Of a DNA stretch of 64,000 nt, positions 1-8,227 are shown piece by piece. How positions within the stretch are numbered: the stretch's first letter is position 1; the number at the start of each line of letters is the position of its first letter. The stretch spans positions 1 to 64,000 of the forward strand of contig CAAEEZ010000007.1 of assembly GCA_900755035.1 (NCBI GenBank). Reading direction: 5' to 3'. The notes under the pieces were generated by a model that searched no databases, was not told the DNA's origin, and was given only the letters and a program-made list of their open reading frames with translations. Made by a program: the position numbers and the translations under genes. Source of the DNA: Clostridia bacterium. GTDB taxonomy: Bacteria; Bacillota; Clostridia; Christensenellales; CAAEEZ01.

Positions 1-62
1 GTCATGTTCTTTCTTAGCATTTTAGCTACAGGAACTATATCTTTATTATGTTTTCTGTGCAT
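1..62 (-). CDS. DUF559-type endonuclease-like protein, N-terminal fragment (runs off left edge)
   Basis: An open frame starts with ATG at 60-62 on the minus strand and continues to the window edge, giving about 20 residues: MHRKHNKDIVPVAKMLRKNM. This resembles the beginning of DUF559 proteins (Vsr-like nuclease fold), which commonly open with an NKD/LVPLAKxLRKxMT pattern before the catalytic domain; that match is from memory of the family. A good ribosome site (GGAGGG, about 7 nt before the ATG) lies inside the end of the adjacent inverted-repeat element, so the element and this gene share their boundary. Function cannot be confirmed from 20 residues. Confidence 0.5.
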   Translation of the reverse strand, partial: MHRKHNKDIVPVAKMLRKNM

Positions 63-278
63 TACAATCCCTCCGACACTTCGTGCCACCTCCCTTTACA
101 CAAGGGAGGCTTAATTTGAACTTATTATTTTTGAATCTTTTATTTGTTTTATTTTATCAATAATATACAATCACTATTACTATGTATAAATGGCTACTTG
201 TATAAATTGAATAATATATACCTTTCAAGGCTCCCTTGTGTAAAGGGAGCTGTCAACGGAGTTGACTGAGGGATTGTA
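63..278. mobile_element. MITE-like element with about 50-bp imperfect terminal inverted repeats
   Basis: Both ends read TACAATCCCTC inwards (63-73 and the complement of 268-278) and stay similar for about 50 bp. Each arm carries two small hairpins: a CTCCCTT-TACAC-AAGGGAG hairpin (about 90-110 on the left, 229-250 on the right) and a second one nearer the tip (CACTTCGTG on the left, GTCAACGGAGTTGAC on the right). The roughly 115-bp middle is very AT-rich and has no ORF. This is the architecture of a non-autonomous miniature inverted-repeat element; similar repeats are, as I recall, frequent in gut Clostridia. No transposase and no clear target duplication beyond TA are visible. Confidence 0.7.
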
Positions 279-328
279 CTACTATGTAATCAATATATTC
301 AAAAATTGATTCTCGATAGCTTTACCTT

Positions 329-865
329 TTACACTCTTTTGCCCATTTCGTAGGCTTGCTCAAAATACTTGCTCGTTTTAGCCTCGCCAATACCTTCTAA
401 ACCTACTGCGCTAATGCACTCTTTTAGGCTGACACCGTCAAAGCAATCTATCCAACCTTGCACGCCACCTATTGCCTTGTCCATTGCGATAGGGTCGTCG
501 TCTGCTGCCGTCATAATGCAGTACACGTCGGTGAACTTATTTTCTTTGTCGTACAAGGGGTTCAGCCTATCCAAAAAGGTTTTTAGTTGACCACTCATTT
601 CGTAATAGCATATCGGCGTAGCAAATACAAGCACGTCGGCATTTTGCACCACGCTTAGAAGGGCGTTTACGTCGTCCTTAATTACGCACTCGCCGTGCGT
701 TCTGCAATAGAAACAGCCCTTGCAAAAGTTTAGGCTCATTTTCCTGATATCTACCTTAGTTACGTTATGCCCTGCCTCTTTTGCACCACGAACAAACTCG
801 TTTGCTAATACGTCCGAATTACCATTATTTCTTGGCGAGGACGAAACCACTACTATATTTTTCAT
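329..865 (-). CDS. Flavodoxin-fold NAD(P)H-dependent FMN reductase / iron-sulfur flavoprotein-like
   Basis: This 178-residue cytoplasmic protein belongs to the NADPH-dependent FMN reductase family. The N-terminus MKNIVVVSSSPRNNGNSD is the beta strand plus FMN-phosphate loop, followed by a cysteine cluster C48-x2-C51-x2-C54-x5-C60, which in iron-sulfur flavoproteins binds a 4Fe-4S cluster. ADVLVFATPICYYEMSGQLK is the usual flavin-contact strand and loop. It probably moves electrons between reduced pyridine nucleotides or ferredoxin and small acceptors; the acceptor is unknown. The start is supported by GGAG eight bases upstream of the ATG. It appears monocistronic, and no terminator is obvious between its stop and the inverted-repeat element. 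Confidence 0.8.
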   Translation of the reverse strand: MKNIVVVSSSPRNNGNSDVLANEFVRGAKEAGHNVTKVDIRKMSLNFCKGCFYCRTHGECVIKDDVNALLSVVQNADVLVFATPICYYEMSGQLKTFLDRLNPLYDKENKFTDVYCIMTAADDDPIAMDKAIGGVQGWIDCFDGVSLKECISAVGLEGIGEAKTSKYFEQAYEMGKRV

Positions 866-1087
866 ATCTTTCTCCTATTTTATATTATATATTTATAATA
901 CTACGAACACCTATTTATCCACTCGTTTTTATAAAAATTTCGTAAAGTAATTTTGGATATTGCGTATTTTGTTGCAACTTACTTAGCGCCTGTTATCTTC
1001 TAGCCCCTACTGCCTTATCCATACGACTTGCTCTAATTATTTGCTAGGGCCTTATGTTTTAGGCAAAACTTACTATTTCGCCTAGAT

Positions 1088-1112
1088 AAAAAGGGCGAAA
1101 ACTCGCCCTTTT
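1088..1112 (-). terminator. Rho-independent terminator of valS
   Basis: The minus strand reads AAAAGGGCGA-GTTT-TCGCCCTTTTT just after the valS stop codon: a 10-bp stem with a T run. Confidence 0.85.
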
Positions 1113-1113
1113 A

Positions 1114-3732
1114 CTATTTACTTAGTTCGTTTATTTTGCCTTGTATTTTTTCAGCCTTTTCCTTGTAGTCGGCAAGTTTTTTCTTTTCGTTCTCGATTAG
1201 TTCTTTCGGTGCTTTTTGCACGAAACCTTGGTTAGAAAGCATTTTTTCAGCCCTTGCAATCTCCTTCTTGGTGGTTTCAAGTTCCTTATTCAGCCTTTCT
1301 ACCTCGACGCTAATATCTACAAGTTCACCAAGCGGTATTTGAATGGTGGCAATCTTCGTGATTATCGACGACGCCTTTTCAATTTGCTCGTTTGTAAAGA
1401 TTATCTCGCTAACGCCTGCAAGTTTTTCCACGTATGCGTTTGCTTTGTCCAAAATTTGCTTGTTCGTATCACTAACGGTGAAGTACACTTTTATACGCTT
1501 AGACGGAGCAACGTTCATCTCTTGACGGATATTTCTAATACCCTTTATTATCTCCATCACATTCTCAAATTCGTCTGCGCCCGTTAGGTCAAGTTCCACT
1601 TTCTTTGGCCACTCGGCAACAATAAGCGCCCCTTCCTTTTGCTCGGTTAGTACTTGGAAAATCTCCTCGGTGATAAACGGAGCGTAAGGGTGAAGAAGTT
1701 TTAGTATTGCCTTTAATACGTATACTAGCACACTAACGGCGTTGCTTCTTTCATTGTCGTCGTCCTTGTACAAAGCAGGTTTTTGCAGTTCAATGTACCA
1801 ATCGCAAAAATCACTCCACGTAAAGTCGTTTATCTTGGATAACGCCATACCTACGTCGTACTTGTCTAGTAGGTCGCCACACTCCTCAACCACCTTGTTT
1901 AGCCTATTAAGTATCCACTTGTCCGCTAGCGTCAACTTAACTTCGCTAAGTGGTTTTACGGTTGCGTTTTCCTTGTTCATCATCACGAAACGAGATGCGT
2001 TCCACACTTTGTTCAAGAAGTTACGGCAACTTTCCACCTTCTTAGGAATATACCTAGTATCTCCACCTGGGGAAATACCTGTTGCAAGGCTCAACCTTAG
2101 TGCGTCTGCGCCGTATTCCTCTATCACTTTTAACGGGTCTACGCCGTTGCCTAGGCTCTTACTCATTTTTCTGCCTTGCTCGTCACGAACGATACCGTGG
2201 ATAAGCACTTCCTTGAACGGCACTTCGCCCGTATGCTCTATTGCGCTAAATATCATTCTTGCTACCCAGAAAAATATAATGTCGTATGCAGTTACTAGCA
2301 CGTTAGTTGGGTAGAAATACTCTAATTCCTTGGTTTTTTCAGGATATCCAAGGGTTGAGAACGGCCATAAAGCCGAACTGAACCACGTATCAAGTACGTC
2401 CTCATCCTGTTTTATATTTTTGCTACCACACTTAGTGCATACCTTTACGTCCTCTTCGCTTACCATCATCTCGCCACAGTCTTGGCAATAGTAAACGGGT
2501 ATTCTATGTCCCCACCATAATTGACGGGAAATACACCAATCCTTTATATTCTCCATCCAGCTGAAGTATATCTTGTCAAACCTTTCAGGCACGAATTTTA
2601 CGTCGCCCTCTTTTACCGCCTTGATAGCAGGCTCGGCAAGTGGTTGCATTTTTACGAACCATTGCTTAGACAAAGCAGGCTCTACCGCCGTATGACACCT
2701 ATAACAAGTGCCTACGTTGTGGGTGTAAGGCTCTATTTTAACTAGGCTACCCAAATCGTCAAGGTCCTTAACGACAGCCTCTCTTGCCTCGAACCTATCC
2801 ATACCCTCGTACTTACCCGATAAAGCGTTCATTTTGCCGTCGTCACCTATTACCTTTATGGTTTCTAGGTTGTGCCTTTGACCAACTAAGTAGTCGTTAG
2901 GGTCGTGAGCAGGGGTGATTTTAACAGCGCCCGTTCCAAAGCCTTCTTCTACGTAATCGTCCGCAATTAGTGGTATTTTCCTACCGTTTAGTGGTAAAAC
3001 TAGCATTTTGCCTACTAAATCTTTGTATTTTTCGTCGTTAGGATTTACGGCAACGGCAGTATCACCTGGGATAGTTTCAGGTCTTGTAGTAGCCACGGTT
3101 ACGTAGCCCGTTCCGTCCTCAAACGGATACCTAAAATACCACAAATTCGAGGCTTGCTCCTCGTACTCTACTTCGGCGTCGCTAAGAGCCGTTCCACAGC
3201 AAGGACACCAATTTATTATCCTGTTTCCTTGGTAAATCAGCCCTTTTTCGTACAATTTTACGAATACGTGCTTAACTGCCTTAGAGCATCTTTCGTCCAT
3301 AGTGAAAGCCTCTTTCGACCAGTCGCACGAAGTACCCAAACTGCGTAGTTGGGTGGTTATTCTGCCACCGTACTGCTCTTTCCATTGAAATGCCCTTTTC
3401 AAGAACTCTTCCCTGCCGATTTCTTCCTTTGATATTCCTTCCTTTTCTAGTTGCTCCACGATTTTTACTTCGGTTGCAATAGATGCGTGGTCTACGCCAG
3501 GTAGCCACAAAGTTTCGTAGCCACTCATACGCTTGTAACGGATAATAATATCTTGAACGGTATCGTCAAGAGCGTGTCCCATGTGCAGTTGTCCCGTAAT
3601 ATTAGGAGGAGGCATCATGATAGTAAACGGCGTTTTTTTATCGTTTACGTACGCCTCAAAATAGTTATTTTCCGTCCAAAATTTGTAAATATCCTTTTCA
3701 AATTCCGGAGAATAGGTCTTTGCCATTTCCAT
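1114..3732 (-). CDS. valS: Valyl-tRNA synthetase
   Basis: ValRS charges tRNA-Val with valine and edits mischarged threonine. The 872-residue protein has the class Ia signatures: HMGH at residues 50-53 after PPPNITG, a KMSKS motif (GRKMSKSLGN) in the second half of the core, the connective-peptide editing domain between them (ATTRPETIPGDTAV, ITPAHDPNDY), cysteine pairs typical of the zinc-binding inserts, and a C-terminal coiled-coil arm rich in Lys and Glu that contacts tRNA. I place the start at MEMAKTYSPEF because AGAGGT lies 9 nt upstream; the longer frame extends into the ribosome site. It follows pgsA and a small membrane-protein gene with 23 nt between, so it is probably co-transcribed with them. 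No T-box leader is present. Confidence 0.97.
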   Translation of the reverse strand: MEMAKTYSPEFEKDIYKFWTENNYFEAYVNDKKTPFTIMMPPPNITGQLHMGHALDDTVQDIIIRYKRMSGYETLWLPGVDHASIATEVKIVEQLEKEGISKEEIGREEFLKRAFQWKEQYGGRITTQLRSLGTSCDWSKEAFTMDERCSKAVKHVFVKLYEKGLIYQGNRIINWCPCCGTALSDAEVEYEEQASNLWYFRYPFEDGTGYVTVATTRPETIPGDTAVAVNPNDEKYKDLVGKMLVLPLNGRKIPLIADDYVEEGFGTGAVKITPAHDPNDYLVGQRHNLETIKVIGDDGKMNALSGKYEGMDRFEAREAVVKDLDDLGSLVKIEPYTHNVGTCYRCHTAVEPALSKQWFVKMQPLAEPAIKAVKEGDVKFVPERFDKIYFSWMENIKDWCISRQLWWGHRIPVYYCQDCGEMMVSEEDVKVCTKCGSKNIKQDEDVLDTWFSSALWPFSTLGYPEKTKELEYFYPTNVLVTAYDIIFFWVARMIFSAIEHTGEVPFKEVLIHGIVRDEQGRKMSKSLGNGVDPLKVIEEYGADALRLSLATGISPGGDTRYIPKKVESCRNFLNKVWNASRFVMMNKENATVKPLSEVKLTLADKWILNRLNKVVEECGDLLDKYDVGMALSKINDFTWSDFCDWYIELQKPALYKDDDNERSNAVSVLVYVLKAILKLLHPYAPFITEEIFQVLTEQKEGALIVAEWPKKVELDLTGADEFENVMEIIKGIRNIRQEMNVAPSKRIKVYFTVSDTNKQILDKANAYVEKLAGVSEIIFTNEQIEKASSIITKIATIQIPLGELVDISVEVERLNKELETTKKEIARAEKMLSNQGFVQKAPKELIENEKKKLADYKEKAEKIQGKINELSK

Positions 3733-3755
3733 AAAATATATACCTCTAAAATTTT

Positions 3756-3968
3756 TTATAATATTGATAGCAAGCAAGCCGATAGCATAACCAAAAACGC
3801 AGTTATCTTAAAGCCTAGGTCTTGCTTTGCCGTAAATTTATCGCCTTTCTTTTTCATATATAGTTGCCTTGCTACAAGCACGGCAAGGGACAGAAAAATA
3901 AGACAAAAGCCGACTACGTGCCACCAAACTTGAAACCACGAGCCGGCATTATTTGCTACGCTAAGCAT
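3756..3968 (-). CDS. Small two-helix membrane protein, unknown function
   Basis: The predicted 70-residue protein begins MLSVANNAGSW. It has one hydrophobic segment (about residues 11-36, VWWHVVGFCLIFLSLAVLVA), a short basic loop containing KKKGDKFTAKQD, and a second hydrophobic segment at the C-terminus (ITAFLVMLSACLLSIL). It sits tightly between pgsA and valS on the same strand, with its start 7 nt after the pgsA stop, which suggests translational coupling; no strong ribosome site of its own is visible. A TTG at 3981-3983 is an alternative start overlapping the pgsA stop region. I do not recognise the family. Confidence 0.55.
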   Translation of the reverse strand: MLSVANNAGSWFQVWWHVVGFCLIFLSLAVLVARQLYMKKKGDKFTAKQDLGFKITAFLVMLSACLLSIL

Positions 3969-3975
3969 CGTGTAA

Positions 3976-4542
3976 TTAAGCAACTTTTCCCGCCTTTAAC
4001 TTTCTATATTCCTCTACCCAAATTAGCACGTATTGTACGAAAGCAACGTATGCAAGTATCGTAGACGCTACCATTAAAATATGGTCCACGTTCATTACGT
4101 ACGGGTGGAAGAAGGAAAGTATTACGCCCACGCTAAGTAGCGCCGAAGGCACTTTTCCGTAGAAGTTTGCAGGAATAATTATTCCTTTATTTTTAAGTGC
4201 GTAAGTGCATACAATCATTATCACTTCTTTCGCAACAACTAGGGCAGCTATCACTACGTTAACGTAGCCGATTAAAGTCAGCGAATATAGCGCCGTAATA
4301 TGCATCACCTTGTCTGCAAGTGGGTCTGCCACCGCACCGATTGCCGTGCACATATTAAACTTTCTAGCAATCATACCGTCGAACAAGTCCGACACCGACG
4401 CTAGCACGAATACGCCAAGCGCCCAGTAAATATATTGCCCGCCGTTATGCACTAATAGCCCTGCGAAAATAGGCGTACACACCATTCTAAACAAAACTAT
4501 TAAGTTGGGTACGTTTGTTACGTCTTTCAAATCGTATTTCAT
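3976..4542 (-). CDS. pgsA: CDP-diacylglycerol--glycerol-3-phosphate 3-phosphatidyltransferase
   Basis: This 188-residue integral membrane enzyme makes phosphatidylglycerol phosphate from CDP-diacylglycerol and glycerol 3-phosphate, the committed step to phosphatidylglycerol. The CDP-alcohol phosphotransferase signature is intact: D52-x2-D55-G56-x2-A59-R60-x8-G69-x3-D73-x3-D77, with the aspartates that bind the two metal ions. Several hydrophobic segments surround it. The start has GAGGGA 5 nt upstream. A promoter lies 33-61 nt upstream, and the gene heads a pgsA - small membrane protein - valS unit. The family also contains phosphatidylserine and cardiolipin synthases; the length and the sequence around the motif favour PgsA. 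Confidence 0.9.
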   Translation of the reverse strand: MKYDLKDVTNVPNLIVLFRMVCTPIFAGLLVHNGGQYIYWALGVFVLASVSDLFDGMIARKFNMCTAIGAVADPLADKVMHITALYSLTLIGYVNVVIAALVVAKEVIMIVCTYALKNKGIIIPANFYGKVPSALLSVGVILSFFHPYVMNVDHILMVASTILAYVAFVQYVLIWVEEYRKLKAGKVA

Positions 4543-4574
4543 ATTTCCCTCATAATAATAAAAACTTATTTATG

Positions 4575-4603
4575 ATTATATCACGCTTGCAACGTTTTGT
4601 AAA
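4575..4603 (-). promoter_or_regulatory. Promoter of pgsA-valS operon
   Basis: On the minus strand TTTACA and TATAAT are separated by 17 bp. Confidence 0.7.
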
Positions 4604-4747
4604 CAAAATACTCTCTTGAACAATCTTGATTTTACGTAAAAAATACCTTCGTCAATCAGGGTTTTACCTATTTTTTGCCATTTCAAAAAAACACTTTCCT
4701 ATTATCAAAGCCTACTTATTATTTGCTTTATACAAAAAAGCAAGGGA

Positions 4748-4945
4748 TTAACCTTGCCTATCTAAGTTATACTTACAATTATTACAAATTTCTTGCCAAT
4801 TTTCCACGTCTAAAATTTCTTGCACTAAGTATTTTTTAGGATAATCTCCCTCAGCAGCACTTGCAATTATAAAACAATCACTATGATTATCTATCTCTTT
4901 TTTTAATATTGGGCAAAAGACTAATCTTTCAACTTGTTCTCCCAT
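4748..4945 (-). CDS. Small four-cysteine protein, copy 1 of a tandem pair
   Basis: This 65-residue soluble protein has a CPIL motif at residues 11-14, then KEIDNHSDCFIIASAAEG and a C-terminal ICNNC, giving four cysteines arranged as C-x12-C-x30-C-x2-C that could bind zinc or an iron-sulfur cluster (inference). It is about 60% identical to the next gene, with the same motif order. The start follows GGAG 7 nt upstream. Its upstream 75 bp match the upstream region of the second copy, so the duplication included the leader. Short proteins with a CP...DCF...CxxC pattern occur in Clostridia but I know of no assigned function. Confidence 0.75.
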   Translation of the reverse strand: MGEQVERLVFCPILKKEIDNHSDCFIIASAAEGDYPKKYLVQEILDVENWQEICNNCKYNLDRQG

Positions 4946-5300
4946 TTTTCTCCTTTAAGTTTTATCAAATAATTCTTAATTAGCTTAACGCATTAACCTT
5001 ATCTTACATTGCAAAACCAAATATATTTGCCTTTTACTTGTCCATTAAGTTGTGCTGACAATTATTGCAGATATCCTTCCATTTTTCCACGTCTAGAACC
5101 TCTTGTGGAATATAATCTAACGGAAGTTGTCCCTCTGCACCACTTGCAATAATAAAACAATCAAGATTGTTATCTATTTTATTTAATATTGGGCATTGAA
5201 CCAAATTGACTACGTGTTCTCCCATTTTTCTCCTTTGAGTTTTGTCAAATAGTTTTTAATTAGATTAACGCATTAACCTTATGTTGCATACACGATTTCT
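4946..5300. repeat. Duplicated upstream segments of the four-cysteine gene pair
   Basis: 4946-5020 and 5226-5300 align almost base for base: both contain TTTTTCTCCTTT, then ATTAACGCATTAACCTTAT after the ribosome site region. Together with the coding similarity this defines a tandem duplication with a period of about 280 bp. Only the second copy keeps a recognisable promoter. Confidence 0.8.
5034..5225 (-). CDS. Small four-cysteine protein, copy 2 of a tandem pair
   Basis: This 63-residue paralogue of the preceding gene shares CPIL, DCFIIAS, AEG, the EVLDVEKW segment and the closing ICNNC. The four cysteines are conserved, while the linker between CPIL and DCF is one residue shorter. It has a strong ribosome site (AAAGGAG, 5-7 nt before the ATG) and is the promoter-proximal copy: a TTGCAC-17-TATAAT promoter lies about 85 bp upstream. 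Conservation of cysteines with drift elsewhere argues that both copies are functional. Function unknown. Confidence 0.75.
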   Translation of the reverse strand: MGEHVVNLVQCPILNKIDNNLDCFIIASGAEGQLPLDYIPQEVLDVEKWKDICNNCQHNLMDK

Positions 5301-5308
5301 TTGCAACT

Positions 5309-5337
5309 ATTATAATACCGTTTACCTTAATGTGCAA
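5309..5337 (-). promoter_or_regulatory. Promoter for the four-cysteine gene pair
   Basis: The minus strand has TTGCAC, a 17-bp spacer and TATAAT. Confidence 0.65.
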
Positions 5338-5472
5338 TACCAAACGTATTTCTCGTGCATTATTTACGCTAAATTTACTAAATTTTGGTTTTTTCAATTT
5401 TATTACCGTAAACATACACAACGGATAGGCAAAACTTAATAGTATGTAGTAACAAATAAAAAGGAGCGTATT

Positions 5473-6459
5473 ATGAAAAAATTTTTTATCGCTACGATAG
5501 TGGCATGCCTACTAGTATTGCCACTATCAAGTTGCAATCAAAAAACCGACGATAACGTAATTAGGCTGAACGAAGTTACGCACTCGGTATTTTATGCGCC
5601 ACTGTACGTCGCTATGGAAAACGGCTACTTCAAAGAGCAAGGCTTAGACGTAAAGTTGACCACGGGGCAAGGCTCAAACAACTCTATGTCGGCTCTTATT
5701 TCAGATCAAGCGGACATAGGTCTTATGGGTGTAGAGGCGTCAATTTACGTTGCAAACGAAGGGCGAGATAACTACCCCGTTGTGTTTGGGCAACTGACCA
5801 ACTGCGACGGCTCGTTTATTATGAGCAGAACCAAAGAGCCCGACTTCAAACTAGAAAATATGATAGGCAAAGAGATACTTGGCGGAAGAAAAGGTGGTGT
5901 GCCTGCTATGAGCCTAGAACACGCACTACGAAAAGCCGACGTATTTGACAAAGTACGCTTTAACGACACCATACAATTTGACGTTATGGTAGGTGCTTTC
6001 GTTGGTGGCACGGGCGACTACTGTACGGTATTCGAGCCTACTGCAAGTATGCTAGAAAAAGAAGGCTCTGCATACGTGGTAGGGGCTGTTGGCGAGTACT
6101 CCGGCAATATGCCGTTCACCGCTTTTATGTGCAACAAGGACTACCTAAAAGGAAAACCCGACAAGGTAGAAAAATTTATGAAAGCGATAGTAAAAGCAAT
6201 AGATTTCGTTATGAGTAGCGACGAAGCCACCGTTGCAAACGCCGTTAAAAACCAATTCCCTACCACCGACTTAGATATACTTGCGTCCTCTATCAAGAGA
6301 TATAAAGAAATAGGCGCATACAGATCCACGCCCGTTATGGAAAAGGCGGACTTCGAGCATTTGCAAGATATTATTATCGAGGCAGGCATAATGACAAAGC
6401 GTGCAGATTTTAGCAAAATAGTAGACAATTCCATTGCGGAAAAAGTAATGAAAGGATAG
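5473..6459 (+). CDS. ABC transporter substrate-binding lipoprotein, NMT1/SsuA family
   Basis: This 328-residue extracellular lipoprotein has signal-peptide residues 1-20 ending in LSSC, with the lipid-modified Cys at 21. The mature part is an NMT1/THI5-like binding protein: VFYAPLYVAMENGYFKEQGLDVKL is the family opening, followed by QADIGLMGVEASIYVA, the usual ligand-lobe segment. Family members bind nitrate, alkanesulfonates, taurine or thiamine precursors; the ligand is not evident here. AAGGAG sits 8 nt before the ATG. It is the first gene of a three-gene importer with the ATPase (10 bp downstream) and permease. No TPP or S-box riboswitch was found in the upstream 240 bp, so a vitamin or sulfur link is not supported. 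Confidence 0.85.
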   Translation: MKKFFIATIVACLLVLPLSSCNQKTDDNVIRLNEVTHSVFYAPLYVAMENGYFKEQGLDVKLTTGQGSNNSMSALISDQADIGLMGVEASIYVANEGRDNYPVVFGQLTNCDGSFIMSRTKEPDFKLENMIGKEILGGRKGGVPAMSLEHALRKADVFDKVRFNDTIQFDVMVGAFVGGTGDYCTVFEPTASMLEKEGSAYVVGAVGEYSGNMPFTAFMCNKDYLKGKPDKVEKFMKAIVKAIDFVMSSDEATVANAVKNQFPTTDLDILASSIKRYKEIGAYRSTPVMEKADFEHLQDIIIEAGIMTKRADFSKIVDNSIAEKVMKG

Positions 6460-6468
6460 GAGGTAACT

Positions 6469-7227
6469 ATGTCCAAAATACTCACCTTTAACAACGTAAA
6501 TTTTTCTTATTTTAGCAAATCGGGTGAAACGAAGGCGGTAGAAAACCTAAATTTTAGCGTCGAAAACGGTGAATTTTTGGGCATAGTAGGGCCTAGCGGT
6601 TGCGGAAAAACCACCGTTCTAAGCCTTATTGCAGGGCTAATTACTCCGTCAAGCGGTGAAATACTACTTGACGGCGAAAAAGTGGTGAAACCGTCGGCTA
6701 AAATAGGCTATATGCTGCAAAAAGACGAACTATTCGAGTGGAGAAAAGTATTAGCAAATGTACTAATCGGGCTGGAAATAAACAAAACGAAGGACAAAAA
6801 CTCCGAGGAAAAAGCACGCCTAATATTAAGTAAATACGGGCTGAAAAACTTTGAAAACAAGTACCCTAGCGAACTTTCCGGTGGTATGCGTCAACGGGTT
6901 GCGTTAATTAGAACTTTGCTACTCAACCCTAGTATCTTGCTTCTTGACGAACCGTTTTCAGCCCTTGATTTTCAAACTAGGCTATCCGTATGCAACGACG
7001 TAAGTAACATAATAAAGTCGGAAAATAAAACGGCAATATTCGTTACTCACGATATATCGGAGGCAATATCAATGTGTGATAGAATAATAGTTTTAACATC
7101 CCGTCCTACGACGGTTAAGAAAATATTTACGATAGACTTTGACAAATCGCTTACACCTCTAAGTAGAAGAAACCAGCCTGAATTTTCGGAGTATTTCAAC
7201 CTGATATGGCAAGAAATACAAAACTAG
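6469..7227 (+). CDS. ABC transporter ATP-binding protein, nitrate/sulfonate type
   Basis: This 252-residue ATPase energises the importer with the flanking binding protein and permease. Motifs in order: Walker A GPSGCGKT (41-48), Q-loop Q84, signature LSGGMRQR (136-143), Walker B LLLDE (157-161) and switch His194 in FVTHD. This belongs to the SsuB/TauB-like group. The start is set by AGGAGG 5-6 nt upstream. The last 22 nt overlap the permease gene, implying translational coupling. Confidence 0.9.
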   Translation: MSKILTFNNVNFSYFSKSGETKAVENLNFSVENGEFLGIVGPSGCGKTTVLSLIAGLITPSSGEILLDGEKVVKPSAKIGYMLQKDELFEWRKVLANVLIGLEINKTKDKNSEEKARLILSKYGLKNFENKYPSELSGGMRQRVALIRTLLLNPSILLLDEPFSALDFQTRLSVCNDVSNIIKSENKTAIFVTHDISEAISMCDRIIVLTSRPTTVKKIFTIDFDKSLTPLSRRNQPEFSEYFNLIWQEIQN

Positions 7228-8024
7228 CAAGAAGCCGTGAATACCAAAGATTTCTAAACAGGGAAAAACGAAACGCACTACTTGTACATTTTTTGAGGTG
7301 TATAGTACTCGTTATGTTTTTCGTTTTGTGGGAAGTGCTTGCAAAAAACGACGTTATCGACGGTTTTATAGTAAGTTATCCCTCTAAAATTTGGCGTACA
7401 TTTTTGGATTTAGTTGCCTCGGGCACTCTTTCAACGCACGTAAAAATTACCTTGTTAGAAACTATATTCAGTTTTCTACTCTCCACCCTGATAGGACTTT
7501 TTACCGCAATTTGCTTGTGGTCTAGCACGTGGCTAAGAAAGGTGAGCGAGCCGTATATCGTCGTACTAAACGCCCTACCCAAAGTAGCGCTTGGACCTAT
7601 AATTATACTAATCGTAGGCGCAGGCTACAACGCCATAATCGCTATGTCGGTACTGATTACCGTCGTTATAACCACCATTGATATGCTTTCGGGATTTATG
7701 AGCGTGGACAAAAACAAAATACTTTTATTAAAAAGTATGAACGCAAGTAAATTTCAAGTGCTGACGAAACTGATTTTGCCAGCAAACCGCTCGACTTTCG
7801 TATCGGTTATGAAAATAAACGTAGGACTAAGTTGGGTTGGAACTATTATGGGCGAATACCTAGTTAGTCAGGCAGGACTTGGTTATCTACTTGTTTACGG
7901 CAGTCAGGTATTCCAACTAGACCTTGTAATGTGCTCTACCGTACTTTTGTGTTTGCTTGCAGGCGGTATGTACGCAGTAGTTTATTTACTAGAAAAACGA
8001 CTACTAAAAAGCAAACGAATTTAA
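7206..8024 (+). CDS. ABC transporter permease, SsuC/TauC type
   Basis: This 272-residue integral membrane protein of the binding-protein-dependent transport family has about six hydrophobic segments after a basic N-terminus of about 25 residues. The cytoplasmic EAA-type loop is around [21 protein letters not shown], where the ATPase docks, followed by [14 protein letters not shown] as in SsuC/TauC. The ATG at 7206 overlaps the ATPase gene by 22 nt; a GGAG lies somewhat far upstream (about 14 nt), so reinitiation or coupling is likely. The gene ends shortly before a strong terminator, closing the operon. Confidence 0.88.
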   Translation: MARNTKLARSREYQRFLNREKRNALLVHFLRCIVLVMFFVLWEVLAKNDVIDGFIVSYPSKIWRTFLDLVASGTLSTHVKITLLETIFSFLLSTLIGLFTAICLWSSTWLRKVSEPYIVVLNALPKVALGPIIILIVGAGYNAIIAMSVLITVVITTIDMLSGFMSVDKNKILLLKSMNASKFQVLTKLILPANRSTFVSVMKINVGLSWVGTIMGEYLVSQAGLGYLLVYGSQVFQLDLVMCSTVLLCLLAGGMYAVVYLLEKRLLKSKRI

Positions 8025-8033
8025 TCACCCGTC

Positions 8034-8060
8034 AAAAAGCGTAGTTTCTACGCTTTTTTG
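8034..8060 (+). terminator. Rho-independent terminator of the ABC transporter operon
   Basis: AAAAAGCGTAG-TTT-CTACGCTTTTTT forms an 11-bp stem with a T run. Confidence 0.9.
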
Positions 8061-8167
8061 CTTATTTACTTATTCTATACCGTAATTTTTCCTTTATTAT
8101 CAGCCTATTCCAAACACTTTTTTCATTAACAAAAACGTATTTTTGTTCGTTAAATTGCTAATTTTTG

Positions 8168-8196
8168 TTGGAAACGATATATTTGTATGCTATAAT
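8168..8196 (+). promoter_or_regulatory. Promoter of the GH3 gene
   Basis: TTGGAA, 17-bp spacer, then TATAAT preceded by TGC (extended -10). Confidence 0.7.
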
Positions 8197-8227
8197 ATTA
8201 AAGTATATTTTATATGTGGAGGAATAT

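Noticed and set aside
3733..3777. 15-codon upstream extension of valS
   Set aside because: It contains the AGAGGT ribosome site of the ATG at 3732 and overlaps the preceding small gene.
3733..4560. T-box upstream of valS or pgsA
   Set aside because: No specifier loop/AGGGTGGNACCGCG box is present and no long leader is available.
5226..5472. Riboswitch (TPP, SAM) upstream of the NMT1-type transporter
   Set aside because: No CTGAGA/TPP or S-box conserved core was found in the spacer.
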